Assembly (NCBI RefSeq): GCF_007680845.1
Contig: NZ_VEIY01000007.1
Coordinates: 1 to 64,000 of the forward strand
Length of the DNA stretch: 64,000 nt
Origin: Curtobacterium pusillum
GTDB lineage: Bacteria; Actinomycetota; Actinomycetes; Actinomycetales; Microbacteriaceae
Direction of reading: 5' to 3'
The position numbers and the translations under genes were made by a program. The first letter of the stretch is position 1. Each line of letters opens with the position of its first letter. Below, piece after piece: positions 52,949-61,517 of this stretch. The notes under the pieces were generated by a model, which was given only the letters and a program-made list of their open reading frames with translations, ran no database searches and had not been told where the DNA came from.

Positions 52949-54370
52949 CTAACGGGTCGTGGTCGTCTCGGATCCCGCCAGCTTGCTGTGCTTGCGGGAG
53001 TACCCGAAGTACACGCCGAGACCGATCGCGAACCACACCGCGAAGCGCACCCACGTCTCCCACTGCAGGAACGTCACGAGCCACAGCGACGCGATCACGC
53101 CGATGATCGGGATGACCGGCATGAACGGCAGGCGGAACTGCCGGTCGAGGTCGGGCTGCCGGTAGCGCAGCACGATCACCGCGGAGCAGACCACCACGAA
53201 CGCGAGCAGGATCCCGATGTTCGTCAGCTCTGCGACGACGCCGATCGGCAGGACGCCCGCGAGGACCGCGGACGCGATCCCGAGGATCCAGGTGACCCGG
53301 GTCGGGACGTGGCGCTTCGGGTCGGTCTTCGCGAACCACTTCGGCATGAGGCCGTCGCGGCTCATCGAGAACCAGACGCGGCTCGCGCCGAGCATGAACG
53401 TCACGAGGACCGTGACGATGCCGACGATGGCACCGATCGCGATGACGTTCGCGACCCCGCCGAGACCGACGGACGCGAACGCCGACGAGAAGCCCGAGGC
53501 CGGGTCGATGTCGGTGTACTTCTGCATCCCGGTCAGGACCAGGGTCGCGAGCACGTAGAGGACCATCGAGATGCCGAGCGAGAGCAGGATCGCCTTCGGC
53601 ATGTGCTTGCGGGCGTCGGTGGACTCCTCGGCGGCGGTGGACATCGCGTCGTACCCGAACACGGCGAAGAACACCGTCGCGGCGCCGGTCATCACGCCAC
53701 CGAACCCGAACGGGAAGTACGGCGAGTAGTTCGCGCTGTTGATGTGGAACACGCCGAGCACGACGATGAGCACGACAAGGGTGACCTTGATGCCGACGGC
53801 GACGAACTCGAACCGGGCGGCGCTGCGGATCCCGCGGGTGAGGACGAACGCGGTGAGCAGGCAGAGGATGATCGCGAAGACGTCGATCACGTGGCCGTCG
53901 CCGGTGCCGGGGGCGCCGAGCATCCACGCGGGCAGGTCGATGCCGAACTGGCCGACGAGGAACCCGACGTAGCCGGAGATCCCGATCGCGACCACCGCCA
54001 CGATCGCGGTGTACTCGAGGAGCAGGTCCCAGCCGATGAACCACCCGACGATCTCCCCGAGCACGGCGTAGCCGTACGTGTAGGCGCTGCCGGCCTTGGG
54101 GATGAGGCCCGCGAACTCGGCGTACGACAGGGCGGCGGCGGCGCTGGCGACTCCGGCGACGAGGAAGCTGATGAGGACCGCGGGACCGGCGACGCCGTGG
54201 GCGACGGTGCCCGCGAGGGTGAAGATGCCGGCGCCGATGATCCCGCCGATACCGATCGCGGTGAGCTGCCAGAGACCGAGGTGCCGTTTCAGGCCGTCCT
54301 CGGCACCGGTCTCGTCGTCGATCGTGTCGATCGGCTTCCGTCGGAACAGGGTTCGCGTCGTCGTCGTCAC
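52949..54370 (-). CDS. APC-family amino acid permease
   Basis: A 473-residue transporter with twelve or more membrane helices. The first helix has the substrate motif IGIGGIIGAGIFTLAG, and FFAVFGYDAMSTAAEE in helix 6 marks the cationic amino acid transporter group. The C terminus (VWFAIGLGVYFGYSRKHSKL) fits that group as well. GTG 54370 is chosen as the family-like start; upstream codons are low-complexity. The substrate is probably a cationic or branched amino acid. Confidence 0.93.
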   Translation of the reverse strand: MTTTTRTLFRRKPIDTIDDETGAEDGLKRHLGLWQLTAIGIGGIIGAGIFTLAGTVAHGVAGPAVLISFLVAGVASAAAALSYAEFAGLIPKAGSAYTYGYAVLGEIVGWFIGWDLLLEYTAIVAVVAIGISGYVGFLVGQFGIDLPAWMLGAPGTGDGHVIDVFAIILCLLTAFVLTRGIRSAARFEFVAVGIKVTLVVLIVVLGVFHINSANYSPYFPFGFGGVMTGAATVFFAVFGYDAMSTAAEESTDARKHMPKAILLSLGISMVLYVLATLVLTGMQKYTDIDPASGFSSAFASVGLGGVANVIAIGAIVGIVTVLVTFMLGASRVWFSMSRDGLMPKWFAKTDPKRHVPTRVTWILGIASAVLAGVLPIGVVAELTNIGILLAFVVVCSAVIVLRYRQPDLDRQFRLPFMPVIPIIGVIASLWLVTFLQWETWVRFAVWFAIGLGVYFGYSRKHSKLAGSETTTTR

Positions 54371-54537
54371 GCGCCCACTCTGCACCCTGACGGGAGGCGC
54401 TGCCCGGCGGACGCGACCGACCACCGGGCGGGAGGCGCGGGCGCCGTCGGCCGGCGGACGCGACCGACCACGGGGCTGGAGGCGCCGGGCGGGCCGGCAC
54501 CGGGCCTCCAGGCAGGATCGCGAGGTAGACGGGGAGC

Positions 54538-55026
54538 ATGCGCCGACCGAACCGAACCGAACCCGCCCCCGGCCAGGAGTCCGTGTGGGACTACCCGCGG
54601 CCGCCCGCCGTCGAACCGGTGGCCGAGCGGGTGGTGGTGCGGCTCGGCGGGGTGGTGATCGCGGACACGACGGATGCGGTGCGGGTGCTGGAGACCTCGC
54701 ACCCGCCGGTGTACTACCTGCCGATGGCGGACCTCGACATCGTGCCGGCCGAGGGCTCGAGCATGTGCGAGTTCAAGGGGCGCGCGCGGTACTTCGACGT
54801 CGTGGGCGGCGGGGTCGTCGCGGCCCGCGCGGCCTGGAACTACCCGACGCCGGAGCCCGGCTACGAGGTGCTGCGGGACCGGGTGGCGATCTACCCGTCG
54901 GCGATGGACTCGTGCGAGGTCGGCGGCGAGGTGGTGCAGGCGCAGGAGGGGGACTTCTACGGCGGCTGGATCACGTCCCGCGTGGTCGGCCCGTTCAAGG
55001 GCGGGGCGGGCACGCTCGGGTGGTGA
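54538..55026 (+). CDS. DUF427 protein
   Basis: A 162-residue single-domain protein. Signature pieces are SVWDYPRPP, VVVRLGGVVIADTTDAVRVLETSHPPVYYLP, CEFKGRARYFDV and NYPTPEPGY. The family adopts a compact β fold and is common in Actinobacteria, without known activity. ATG 54538 is preceded by GGGGAG, very close. Divergent from the APC permease. The 54400-54530 stretch upstream holds repeated GGAGGCGC-type sequences. Confidence 0.92.
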   Translation: MRRPNRTEPAPGQESVWDYPRPPAVEPVAERVVVRLGGVVIADTTDAVRVLETSHPPVYYLPMADLDIVPAEGSSMCEFKGRARYFDVVGGGVVAARAAWNYPTPEPGYEVLRDRVAIYPSAMDSCEVGGEVVQAQEGDFYGGWITSRVVGPFKGGAGTLGW

Positions 55027-55104
55027 GGTGCGCCGGCGGCGGGGCGGGCGCCCCGGGGCACCGCACTGCGCTGCGCCGGCCGCGCTGCTCCGCTCCGCTC
55101 CGCG

Positions 55105-55440
55105 CTAGCGGTAGGCGTAGGGCGACCAGAACGGCGGTGGGAACGCCCCGCCGGTCACGATCACGAGCAGCTGCCAGCCGAGCATCACCAGCCCGAGCCC
55201 CCCGAGCACGATCCCGATCCACGACCACACCCGCACCCCGTGCTGCCCCCGGCGCGCGATCACGATGGCCCGCCACCCGCTCGCGACGCACACGAGCCCG
55301 AAGACGGCTCCGAGGACGAGGTGCCGACCCATCGACGCGGCCGGCACGATGATCCCCATGTAGAACGCGACCGGGCCGAGCACCACGGCGACGGTCGCGG
55401 GGACAGCGGGCGGCTCGTGGTCCCGGCGAGCTGCTCCCAT
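55105..55440 (-). CDS. Small hypothetical membrane protein
   Basis: A 111-residue protein with three hydrophobic helices (about 14-35, 40-62, 70-97) and a short aromatic tail (FPPPFWSPYAYR). I do not recognise a family. TAGATT 7 nt before the ATG gives a leaderless start. Divergent from the DoxX-like gene. Confidence 0.75.
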   Translation of the reverse strand: MGAARRDHEPPAVPATVAVVLGPVAFYMGIIVPAASMGRHLVLGAVFGLVCVASGWRAIVIARRGQHGVRVWSWIGIVLGGLGLVMLGWQLLVIVTGGAFPPPFWSPYAYR

Positions 55441-55499
55441 GTGTCCGAATCTAGCGAGCGGTGCGGCCGCTGTCCGACGCGAGCGAGCACGATGGGGTC

Positions 55500-55880
55500 A
55501 TGCGTTCCTTCCTCCGGGTCCTCCTCGGGCTCGCCCTCGTCTTCGCCGGCACGAGCCACCTCACGTTCGCCCGGCAGGACTTCCGCGCGCAGGTCCCCGA
55601 GTTCGTCCCCCTCGACGAGGACACGACCGTGCTGGCCTCCGGCGTGGCGGAGATCGGGCTCGGGAGCGCCCTGGTCCTCGCACCCCGTCGCCTCCGGCGC
55701 CTGGTCGGGGCGGTCGCGGCGCTGTTCTTCGTCGCCGTTTTCCCCGGGAACCTGTCGCAGTGGGTGAACCGCCGCGACGCCTTCGGCCTCGACTCGGACG
55801 AGAAGCGCATCGGTCGGCTCTTCGGGCAGCCCCTCCTCATCGCCGCGTCGCTGTGGTCCACCCGAGGGCGGCGGGGCTGA
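55500..55880 (+). CDS. DoxX-like membrane protein
   Basis: A 126-residue membrane protein with four helices and the DoxX-like pattern: LRVLLGLALVFAGTSHLTFARQDF, VLASGVAEIGLGSALVLAP, and LFFVAVFPGNLSQWVNRRDAFGLDSD. ATG 55500 is chosen because the family motif starts at once. Its stop overlaps the next ATG by one base (TGATG), suggesting coupled translation. DoxX-like proteins are linked to membrane redox stress; no direct evidence here. Confidence 0.9.
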   Translation: MRSFLRVLLGLALVFAGTSHLTFARQDFRAQVPEFVPLDEDTTVLASGVAEIGLGSALVLAPRRLRRLVGAVAALFFVAVFPGNLSQWVNRRDAFGLDSDEKRIGRLFGQPLLIAASLWSTRGRRG

Positions 55881-56299
55881 TGGACGCCCCGGTCGTCGCG
55901 GATCCGCTCGGGTCCGGTCCGGCGGCCTTCGGACGGGAGGCGCGACACCCCCTGGCAGGTGGCCGTCGCGTCGCCGACGTGGTCGCGACCATCGCGTTGC
56001 TGGTCGTGTTGGCCGCGGAGTCGGTCGTCGCCGGGGGCGGCATCGCGTTCCTGTCGCTGGCGTTCAGCTCGTGCGGTGCGCCGGGGAACTCGTGCGACGA
56101 GGCCTTCGGCGGGACGGTGGTGTACGCGGGGCCGGTGCTCGTCGCGCTCGTGCTCGTCGCGACGCTGGTGGTGTGCGTGCTGCGGCTCGTGCGGCGGCGG
56201 TTGTCGTGGCCGTTCGCGCTGGTGGGGATCGCAGCCGTGGTGGCGGTGTTCTTCGGGGCGATCCTGCTGGTGGACAGCGCGATCACGCACGGGATCTGA
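55880..56299 (+). CDS. Hypothetical membrane protein
   Basis: A 139-residue protein with three helices (about 32-60, 80-103, 112-135) and a short loop with two Cys (SSCGAPGNSCDEAF) on the outer side that may form a disulfide. The N-terminal 30 residues are polar. The TGATG junction couples it to the DoxX-like gene. No family recognised. Confidence 0.75.
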   Translation: MDAPVVADPLGSGPAAFGREARHPLAGGRRVADVVATIALLVVLAAESVVAGGGIAFLSLAFSSCGAPGNSCDEAFGGTVVYAGPVLVALVLVATLVVCVLRLVRRRLSWPFALVGIAAVVAVFFGAILLVDSAITHGI

Positions 56300-56390
56300 C
56301 GTTCCTCCACAGGGCGGTGCTGGTGGCGCGTCGTCCACAGATCGGGGGCGGGGCGGGTGTCGGCGGGTGGCGTTCGGCGACGCTGGGGTC

Positions 56391-56915
56391 ATGCCTGACA
56401 CCGACATGCTCGACCGCCTCATCCGCACCCCCGTCCGCACCGACGACGACGTGGTGGACCTCGTGACCGCGCTCCTCGAACGACCCGTGACCCGGCAGTG
56501 CTGGGTCCTGTTCCTCGATCGACGGGCGGTCCCGGTGCCGTTCGTCATGCCGATCTCCGACCTCCCGTGGCAGCCGGACGAGCACGTCGAGGACTTCGCG
56601 GCGCTCGTGGCGGACGTCGTCGGGCACGTGTCCGCGGCCGAGGTCGTGCTCGTGTGGGAACGCCCGGGGGAGTCCCGGCTGTTCCCGGTCGACTGGGAGT
56701 GGGTGGACGCCTGCGCGTGCGCGTTCGCGGAGCACCACGTGCGGATCCGGGCGCAGGTCGCCGTGCACACCGGGGGTGTGGCGACGGTGTCCTTGGACGA
56801 GGTCGACGGGGTCGACGGGGTCGACGGGGTCGACGGGGACGGCGGCCGTCGCTGCGACTGTTGCCCTACGGACGACGACGACGGCTGCGGCGGTGCGCTC
56901 GCGCTCGCGTCGTGA
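56391..56915 (+). CDS. Hypothetical acidic protein with VDG repeats
   Basis: A 174-residue soluble protein. The first 135 residues look folded (VTRQCWVLFLDRRAVPVPFVMPI, DEHVEDFAALVADVVGHVSA, LVWERPGESRLFPVDWEWVDA). Then a VDGVDGVDGVDG stretch encoded by a 9-bp tandem repeat leads to a Cys/Asp-rich tail (RRCDCCPTDDDDGC) that could hold a metal. Function unknown. It is probably expressed on its own and converges with the gene at 56924. Confidence 0.75.
   Translation: MPDTDMLDRLIRTPVRTDDDVVDLVTALLERPVTRQCWVLFLDRRAVPVPFVMPISDLPWQPDEHVEDFAALVADVVGHVSAAEVVLVWERPGESRLFPVDWEWVDACACAFAEHHVRIRAQVAVHTGGVATVSLDEVDGVDGVDGVDGDGGRRCDCCPTDDDDGCGGALALAS
56802..56837. repeat. 9-bp tandem repeat, four copies
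   Basis: Four identical GTCGACGGG units in a row encode VDG repeats. Each unit is three codons, so slippage keeps the frame. Confidence 0.9.
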
Positions 56916-56923
56916 GCCGGAGG

Positions 56924-57544
56924 TCAGCTCTGCGCCACCGTGTCCGGGACGCTCTCGCCGGTCAATCCCTCGACGACGGCCTTCGCCTCCGGCCAGAACT
57001 TGGCGTAGTGGTCGGGGTCCGAGTTGATCTGGACGGCGTGGGCCACCTGCGTCGGGCTCATGGTCTGCCAGCCGGGGACCTTGACGAGCTTCGCGTAGAA
57101 CATGGACGCCGCTGTGTACGGGTCCATGCGCTGCGCGTACGTGCCCCAGGCGCCGTTGTCCCGCTGCTGGAAGAGCCCGCGGCTGTCCGGGCCGGCGGCG
57201 TCCCCGTGGTCGAGGTTGACGAGGCTGGACTCGCCGATCGCGGTCATCACCCCGACGGCCTGGGTGTGCGGTCCGATGCCGAGCGCCTGTGCGGCCCGGA
57301 TCACGGCGGCGGCGTTCACCAGACGGTCCTGGCAGAAGCCGGCGATCGGACCCGCGGGAACGACGATGCCGCCGATCGTCTTCGTCGCCACGTCCGGGCA
57401 GGTCGGGGTGGCGTTGGCGGTGACGGACTTCGCGGCGCCCGTCAGGGAGTTCACCGCGATGACGACCACCACGATGACGCCGATGCCGATAGCGACGACG
57501 CCAGCACCGAACACCGACGCGAGCGTGATGCCGACGCGGCGCAT
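56924..57544 (-). CDS. Membrane-anchored lysozyme/transglycosylase-like protein
   Basis: A 206-residue protein with one N-terminal membrane helix (about 8-32) and an extracellular domain. GVMTAIGESSLVNLDHG followed by SRGLFQQRDNGAWGT matches the soluble lytic transglycosylase pattern with catalytic Glu in GESS. AASMFYAKLVKVPGW and VAHAVQINSDPDHYAKFW complete a lysozyme-like fold. Probably cuts peptidoglycan. A GGAAGGA ribosome-binding site precedes the ATG. Confidence 0.85.
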   Translation of the reverse strand: MRRVGITLASVFGAGVVAIGIGVIVVVVIAVNSLTGAAKSVTANATPTCPDVATKTIGGIVVPAGPIAGFCQDRLVNAAAVIRAAQALGIGPHTQAVGVMTAIGESSLVNLDHGDAAGPDSRGLFQQRDNGAWGTYAQRMDPYTAASMFYAKLVKVPGWQTMSPTQVAHAVQINSDPDHYAKFWPEAKAVVEGLTGESVPDTVAQS

Positions 57545-57644
57545 GGCGGGTCCTTCCGGGCGGGGCGGGTCAGGCGGAGCACGAAGAGGCTACGTGCGCC
57601 GCCTGGGAACCGCACCCGCCCGATCGGGGGTGTCGCGGCCCGGT

Positions 57645-59102
57645 TCAGACGTCCCGGTGCTCGTGGTCGTGCTGCCGCTGCACTTGTGTCGGCTCGGTGA
57701 CCAGGCCCGTCGGAGCCTTCTCGGCCTGCTTCCGGCCGTGCGTGAACCACGTGACGATCCAGAGCAGGACGCCGAGCGCCAGCAGCGCACCGGCGATCTG
57801 GTACTGCTGCGGGTCGCGTCCGGAGGAGAACGGCAGCACGAGCCAGAGGCACGTCACGACCCCGATGACCGGCACGATGACCCCGGCGCGGAAGTGCCGG
57901 TGGTCGACCTTGTCCCGGCGCAGGACGAGCACGGCGGCGTTGACGACCGTGAACACCGAGAGCAGCAGGAGCGATGTGGTGCCACCGAGGACCACCACGA
58001 TCGGGGAGTCGGGGTCGAGCGACACCCACCCGATCAGTGCGAGCGAGATGAGCGTGGTGAAGACGATCGCGGTCGAGGGGGTGCGGCGGGTCGGCGAGAC
58101 GCGGGCGAGGAACCCGGGCAGGACGCCCTGCTTGCTCATGCCGTAGAGCAGTCGCGACGCCATCATCATGTTGATCAGGGCCGTGTTGGCGACGGCGAAC
58201 ATCGAGATGAACGGCAGCAGGTCGGCGATCGGGAAGTCCGGCGCCGCAGTCTGCACGACCGTGACGAGCGGCGTCTCGTTGCCGGCGAGCTCACCGATCG
58301 GGACCACCGCGACGGCGCAGATCGACACGAGCACGTAGATCACGGCGGTGATGCCGAGGCCGGTGAGCATGACCTTCGGGAAGATCCTCGACGGATCCTT
58401 GGTCTCCTCGGCCATGTTCACCGAGTCCTCGAAGCCGACCATCGCGAAGAACGCGAGCGAGGTCGCGGTCGACACCGAGAGCAGGAGCGTCTTGTCCTCC
58501 GGGGTGTCGAACATCACCACGCGGGAGAAGTCCGCGTTGCCCCCGGCGATCGCCCAGAACCCGATGAGGATCACCATCACGAGCCCGGACAGCTCGACGA
58601 GCGTGAGCACGACGTTCGTCTTCACGCTCTCGCTGACGCCCCGGAAGTTGATCGCCATCACGGCGAGCATGAAGCCCATCGCGATGAGCATCACGACGCC
58701 GTTCGGCAGCTCCAGTCCGAAGCCCGCGCCGAGGTTCGCCGCGAAGGCCCGGGACGCCGTCGACGCCGACGTGATGCCCGAGCACATGACGATGAACGTC
58801 ACGATGAAGGTGACGAAGTGGATGCCGAAGGCCTTGTGGACGTAGAGCGCCGCCCCCGCGGTCTGCGGGTACTTCGTGACGAGCTCGAGGTACGAGAACG
58901 CGGTGAGCAGGGCGACGGCGAACGCGATGAGGAACGGGAGCCACGCCGCTCCGCCGACCTCGGCCGCGACCTGGCCCGTGAGTGCGTAGACGCCCGTGCC
59001 GAGGATGTCCCCGACGATGAACAGCAGCAGCAGTTTCGGACCGATGACGCGCCGGAGTTCGGTCTGCTCCTGCGGCGGGCGCTCAGTGTTGGTGGTGGCC
59101 AT
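57645..59102 (-). CDS. APC-family permease
   Basis: A 485-residue transporter with about twelve helices. The first helix reads FIVGDILGTGVYALTGQVA, and FFAMVGFEDSVNMAEETKDPSR marks helix 6 of the APC superfamily. A His-rich C-terminal tail (QRQHDHEHRDV) is unusual and might bind metal. It differs clearly from the permease at 52949, so the two are not recent duplicates. ATG 59102 has a GGAAGAGG ribosome-binding site. Confidence 0.93.
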   Translation of the reverse strand: MATTNTERPPQEQTELRRVIGPKLLLLFIVGDILGTGVYALTGQVAAEVGGAAWLPFLIAFAVALLTAFSYLELVTKYPQTAGAALYVHKAFGIHFVTFIVTFIVMCSGITSASTASRAFAANLGAGFGLELPNGVVMLIAMGFMLAVMAINFRGVSESVKTNVVLTLVELSGLVMVILIGFWAIAGGNADFSRVVMFDTPEDKTLLLSVSTATSLAFFAMVGFEDSVNMAEETKDPSRIFPKVMLTGLGITAVIYVLVSICAVAVVPIGELAGNETPLVTVVQTAAPDFPIADLLPFISMFAVANTALINMMMASRLLYGMSKQGVLPGFLARVSPTRRTPSTAIVFTTLISLALIGWVSLDPDSPIVVVLGGTTSLLLLSVFTVVNAAVLVLRRDKVDHRHFRAGVIVPVIGVVTCLWLVLPFSSGRDPQQYQIAGALLALGVLLWIVTWFTHGRKQAEKAPTGLVTEPTQVQRQHDHEHRDV

Positions 59103-59235
59103 GCGTCAGCCTCTTCCGGGGGACACCATCCTGTCCGCTTTCACAGGAAGCTCCCCGCTGATCGCAACACGGTCGTGTCCTCCTCGACACGCTGACCCCG
59201 GACGTCCTCGGGGTCGGACCGCTACGCTCCGAGCC

Positions 59236-59664
59236 ATGTACGACGAGTCGACCACGACCGAAGAACCCGTCGAGTTCGCGGACTTCAACGCGAAGCTGCT
59301 CGTGCTCGACGTCCTCTGCTACGACCTCGACGTCCTCGAGCCCTACGCCGGCGACGACGAGGACGAGACCGACGAGGACCTCGACGTCGAGGGGCAGGAC
59401 GACCGGGCCCGCGAGTACTACGACGACCTCGAGCTCCTGCCGTCCCAGTTGTCCCTCGTGACCGAACTCACCGTCGACACCGACCTCGAGGTCCTGCAGG
59501 ACGTCCACCCCGGGTGGGAAGGGTCCGACGACCGCTACGACCCGCAGAACTGGGACGACGTGCTCGACCTGCCGGCCCTGACCACCGTGTACGCCGCCGC
59601 ACCACTGCCGGCGCACGTCGCCGAGCGTCTCGCCGCCAAGGGCGTCGAGGTCCGCTCCGCCTGA
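59236..59664 (+). CDS. Hypothetical acidic protein
   Basis: A 142-residue protein, very rich in Asp and Glu (DDEDETDEDLDVEGQDD). FADFNAKLLVLDVLCYDLDVL near the N terminus and LTTVYAAAPLPAHVAERL near the C terminus suggest a globular core. TACGCT (59223-59228) lies 7 nt before the ATG. No family that I can name with confidence. Confidence 0.75.
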   Translation: MYDESTTTEEPVEFADFNAKLLVLDVLCYDLDVLEPYAGDDEDETDEDLDVEGQDDRAREYYDDLELLPSQLSLVTELTVDTDLEVLQDVHPGWEGSDDRYDPQNWDDVLDLPALTTVYAAAPLPAHVAERLAAKGVEVRSA

Positions 59665-59697
59665 CCCCGCCGGTCGCTCGGCGGCCCGGCCCCCGCG

Positions 59698-60306
59698 CTA
59701 GTGGTCGAGCGCCAGCAACTGCTCGGTGAACTGCCGCGCACCGCCCTGCGCCGGGTGCCGCACCGCCACCGCGTCGATGCCCGCGAGCGCGAGCGCCCCC
59801 TGCGCCTTCCGCCCCACCGCGACGACCCGCACCGCAGCCGCACCGCCGAGGGCGTCCAGCAGCGCGAGCGCGACGGGCGCCCCGTCCCGCACCTCGGCCG
59901 GTCGCGGCGTCCGGTTCGTCAGCCGGTCCGGAGCGGCGAACGGGTGGTGCGGGAAGATCGCCCACGCCAGCGGCAGCGCCCCCTGCCAGGACTCGAGCGC
60001 TGCCTGCACGACCCGGGAGGACGCCTCCCACGGCGCGGTCGGAGCGGGCGGTACGAGGTACTCCCGCCCGAGCTCCCGCATGCTCGTGAACGGCACGCCC
60101 GTGTTCGTCATGCCGCGCCAGCCAGGGGCCTCGGCGACGAGCAGCGTGTCCGCGCCCTCACCGACGAGCGACAGGTACCGCGACAGGTTCGATCGTCGCA
60201 GCCGACCCTCCTCGGACTCGACGTCGTACAGCGCCTCGGCGTCGTCGGCCACGGGCACCGCGTCGAGCGCCCCCCAGAACCCGTCGAAGCGCCCGGTCCC
60301 GCTCAC
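59698..60306 (-). CDS. Uracil-DNA glycosylase-like protein
   Basis: A 202-residue protein of the UDG superfamily. TLLVAEAPGWRGMTNTGVPFTS sits where the catalytic motif (G-x-D/E-P-G) is expected, and RVVAVGRKAQGAL followed by VRHPAQGGARQF fits the second motif (H-P-S-x-x). The Glu in EAPGWRG could be the active acid. GTG 60306 overlaps the stop of the glycosyltransferase gene by 4 bp, so it is translated from the same message. Exact substrate class is uncertain. Confidence 0.82.
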   Translation of the reverse strand: MSGTGRFDGFWGALDAVPVADDAEALYDVESEEGRLRRSNLSRYLSLVGEGADTLLVAEAPGWRGMTNTGVPFTSMRELGREYLVPPAPTAPWEASSRVVQAALESWQGALPLAWAIFPHHPFAAPDRLTNRTPRPAEVRDGAPVALALLDALGGAAAVRVVAVGRKAQGALALAGIDAVAVRHPAQGGARQFTEQLLALDH

Positions 60307-61505
60307 GAGCGTCCGAGCACCCGTCGGTACACGCCCTCGAGACCGGCGGCCGAGCGCTCCCAGCTGAGGCGCTCGGCGTGCTCCCGCCCGGCAGCCGCGA
60401 GCGAAGCCGAGTACGCCGCATCGGTCAGGATCCGTTCGATCTCCGCCGCCCAGACGCCCGGGTCGCGGGACTCGAGCACGACGCCGGTCTCGCCGTCGAC
60501 CACGGCCTCCCGCAGGCCACCGGCAGCGGCGGCGACGACGGGCACCCCGGAAGCGGAGCCCTCCAGCGCCACGAGCCCGTACGTCTCGGAGTGCGACGGG
60601 ACCAGCACGGCTGCCGCGCCGCGGAACAGGAACGCCAGGTCGGCCCGCGACTGCGGACCGACGAACGTCACGCGGTCGGCGATCCCACGCTCGGCGGCGA
60701 GCCGACGCAGTTCGTCCACGTAGTCGCCCGCTTCGCTCGAGGCGTCCCCGGCGATGACGAGGGTGGGTCGCGCCTCCTGGCTGATGCCGGCGATCGCCTC
60801 GATCGCGAGGTCCAGGCCCTTCAGCGGCTGGACCCGCGCCGCTGCGACGACGTACCGGACGTCCGCACGGCGCGCGCCGGCGGCCGCGGGACGGAAGACG
60901 GACCCGTCGACCCCCGGCGGGACGATCCAGATCCGCGCGGCGTCCCCGCCGAGCCGCGTCCGGACGGTGTCCGCCTCGGCCGATGACACGACGACCACCG
61001 CGTCGGACTCGCGGGCGAGCAATGCTTCGCCGGCCATGCGACCCGCGGACTCCGGGCGCTCGCCCTCGGACAGCGGGGTGTCGCTGTCGGCCGCGATCGA
61101 GTGGAAGGACTGCACGTGCGGGATGCCGCGCTCGCGGGCGACGGGCAGTGCGGCAGCGCCCGAGAACCAGTGGTGCGAGTGCAGGACGTCGAACGCGCCG
61201 AGCTCGGCCAGCTCGTGGCGGAACGGCTCGATGAAGGCGTCGTGCTCGCCCTTCGGCACCGTCTCGGCAGGCCCGGCGGACAGGAACCGCAGGCACACGC
61301 CGGGTACGAGTGACACCGAGTCGGGCTGGGTCGGGGACGAGCGGCGCGTGATGATGTCGACGTGGTGGCCGCGGTCGGCGAGCGCCTCGGCCTGGTGGCG
61401 GACGACGACGTTCATGCCGCCGACCTCGCCCGAACCCGGTTCGTCGCCGGGGGAGGTGTGCAGCGACACCAGCCCGATGTGCAGGGGTTCGGTGGTGGTC
61501 GTCAC
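60303..61505 (-). CDS. GT4 glycosyltransferase, MshA-like
   Basis: A 400-residue GT-B fold enzyme. The N-terminal half has GSGEVGGMNVVVRHQAEALADRGH and HSHHWFSGAAALPVARERG. The C-terminal half has VAAARVQPLKGLDLAIEA and the donor-binding motif PSHSETYGLVALEGSASGVPVVA, with the E-x7-E pair of retaining GT4 enzymes. It resembles MshA, which makes GlcNAc-inositol phosphate for mycothiol, but identity as MshA is not certain. GTG 61505 has TAGTCT 6 nt upstream. Confidence 0.9.
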   Translation of the reverse strand: MTTTTEPLHIGLVSLHTSPGDEPGSGEVGGMNVVVRHQAEALADRGHHVDIITRRSSPTQPDSVSLVPGVCLRFLSAGPAETVPKGEHDAFIEPFRHELAELGAFDVLHSHHWFSGAAALPVARERGIPHVQSFHSIAADSDTPLSEGERPESAGRMAGEALLARESDAVVVVSSAEADTVRTRLGGDAARIWIVPPGVDGSVFRPAAAGARRADVRYVVAAARVQPLKGLDLAIEAIAGISQEARPTLVIAGDASSEAGDYVDELRRLAAERGIADRVTFVGPQSRADLAFLFRGAAAVLVPSHSETYGLVALEGSASGVPVVAAAAGGLREAVVDGETGVVLESRDPGVWAAEIERILTDAAYSASLAAAGREHAERLSWERSAAGLEGVYRRVLGRS

Positions 61506-61511
61506 CGGTCA

Positions 61512-61517
61512 AGACTA
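61512..61517 (-). promoter_or_regulatory. -10 hexamer of the glycosyltransferase operon
   Basis: TAGTCT on the minus strand is 6 nt before GTG 61505, a leaderless promoter. It overlaps the 3' end of the upstream DUF429 gene. Confidence 0.5.

Noticed and set aside
52829-54658. A 609-codon plus-strand frame opposite the APC permease
   Set aside because: Highly charged Arg/Asp/Glu repeats typical of the antisense of a GC-rich membrane protein gene; the minus-strand permease is complete.
57102-59195. A 697-codon plus-strand frame opposite the second APC permease
   Set aside because: Same reason: antisense of a membrane protein gene, with no family-like sequence.
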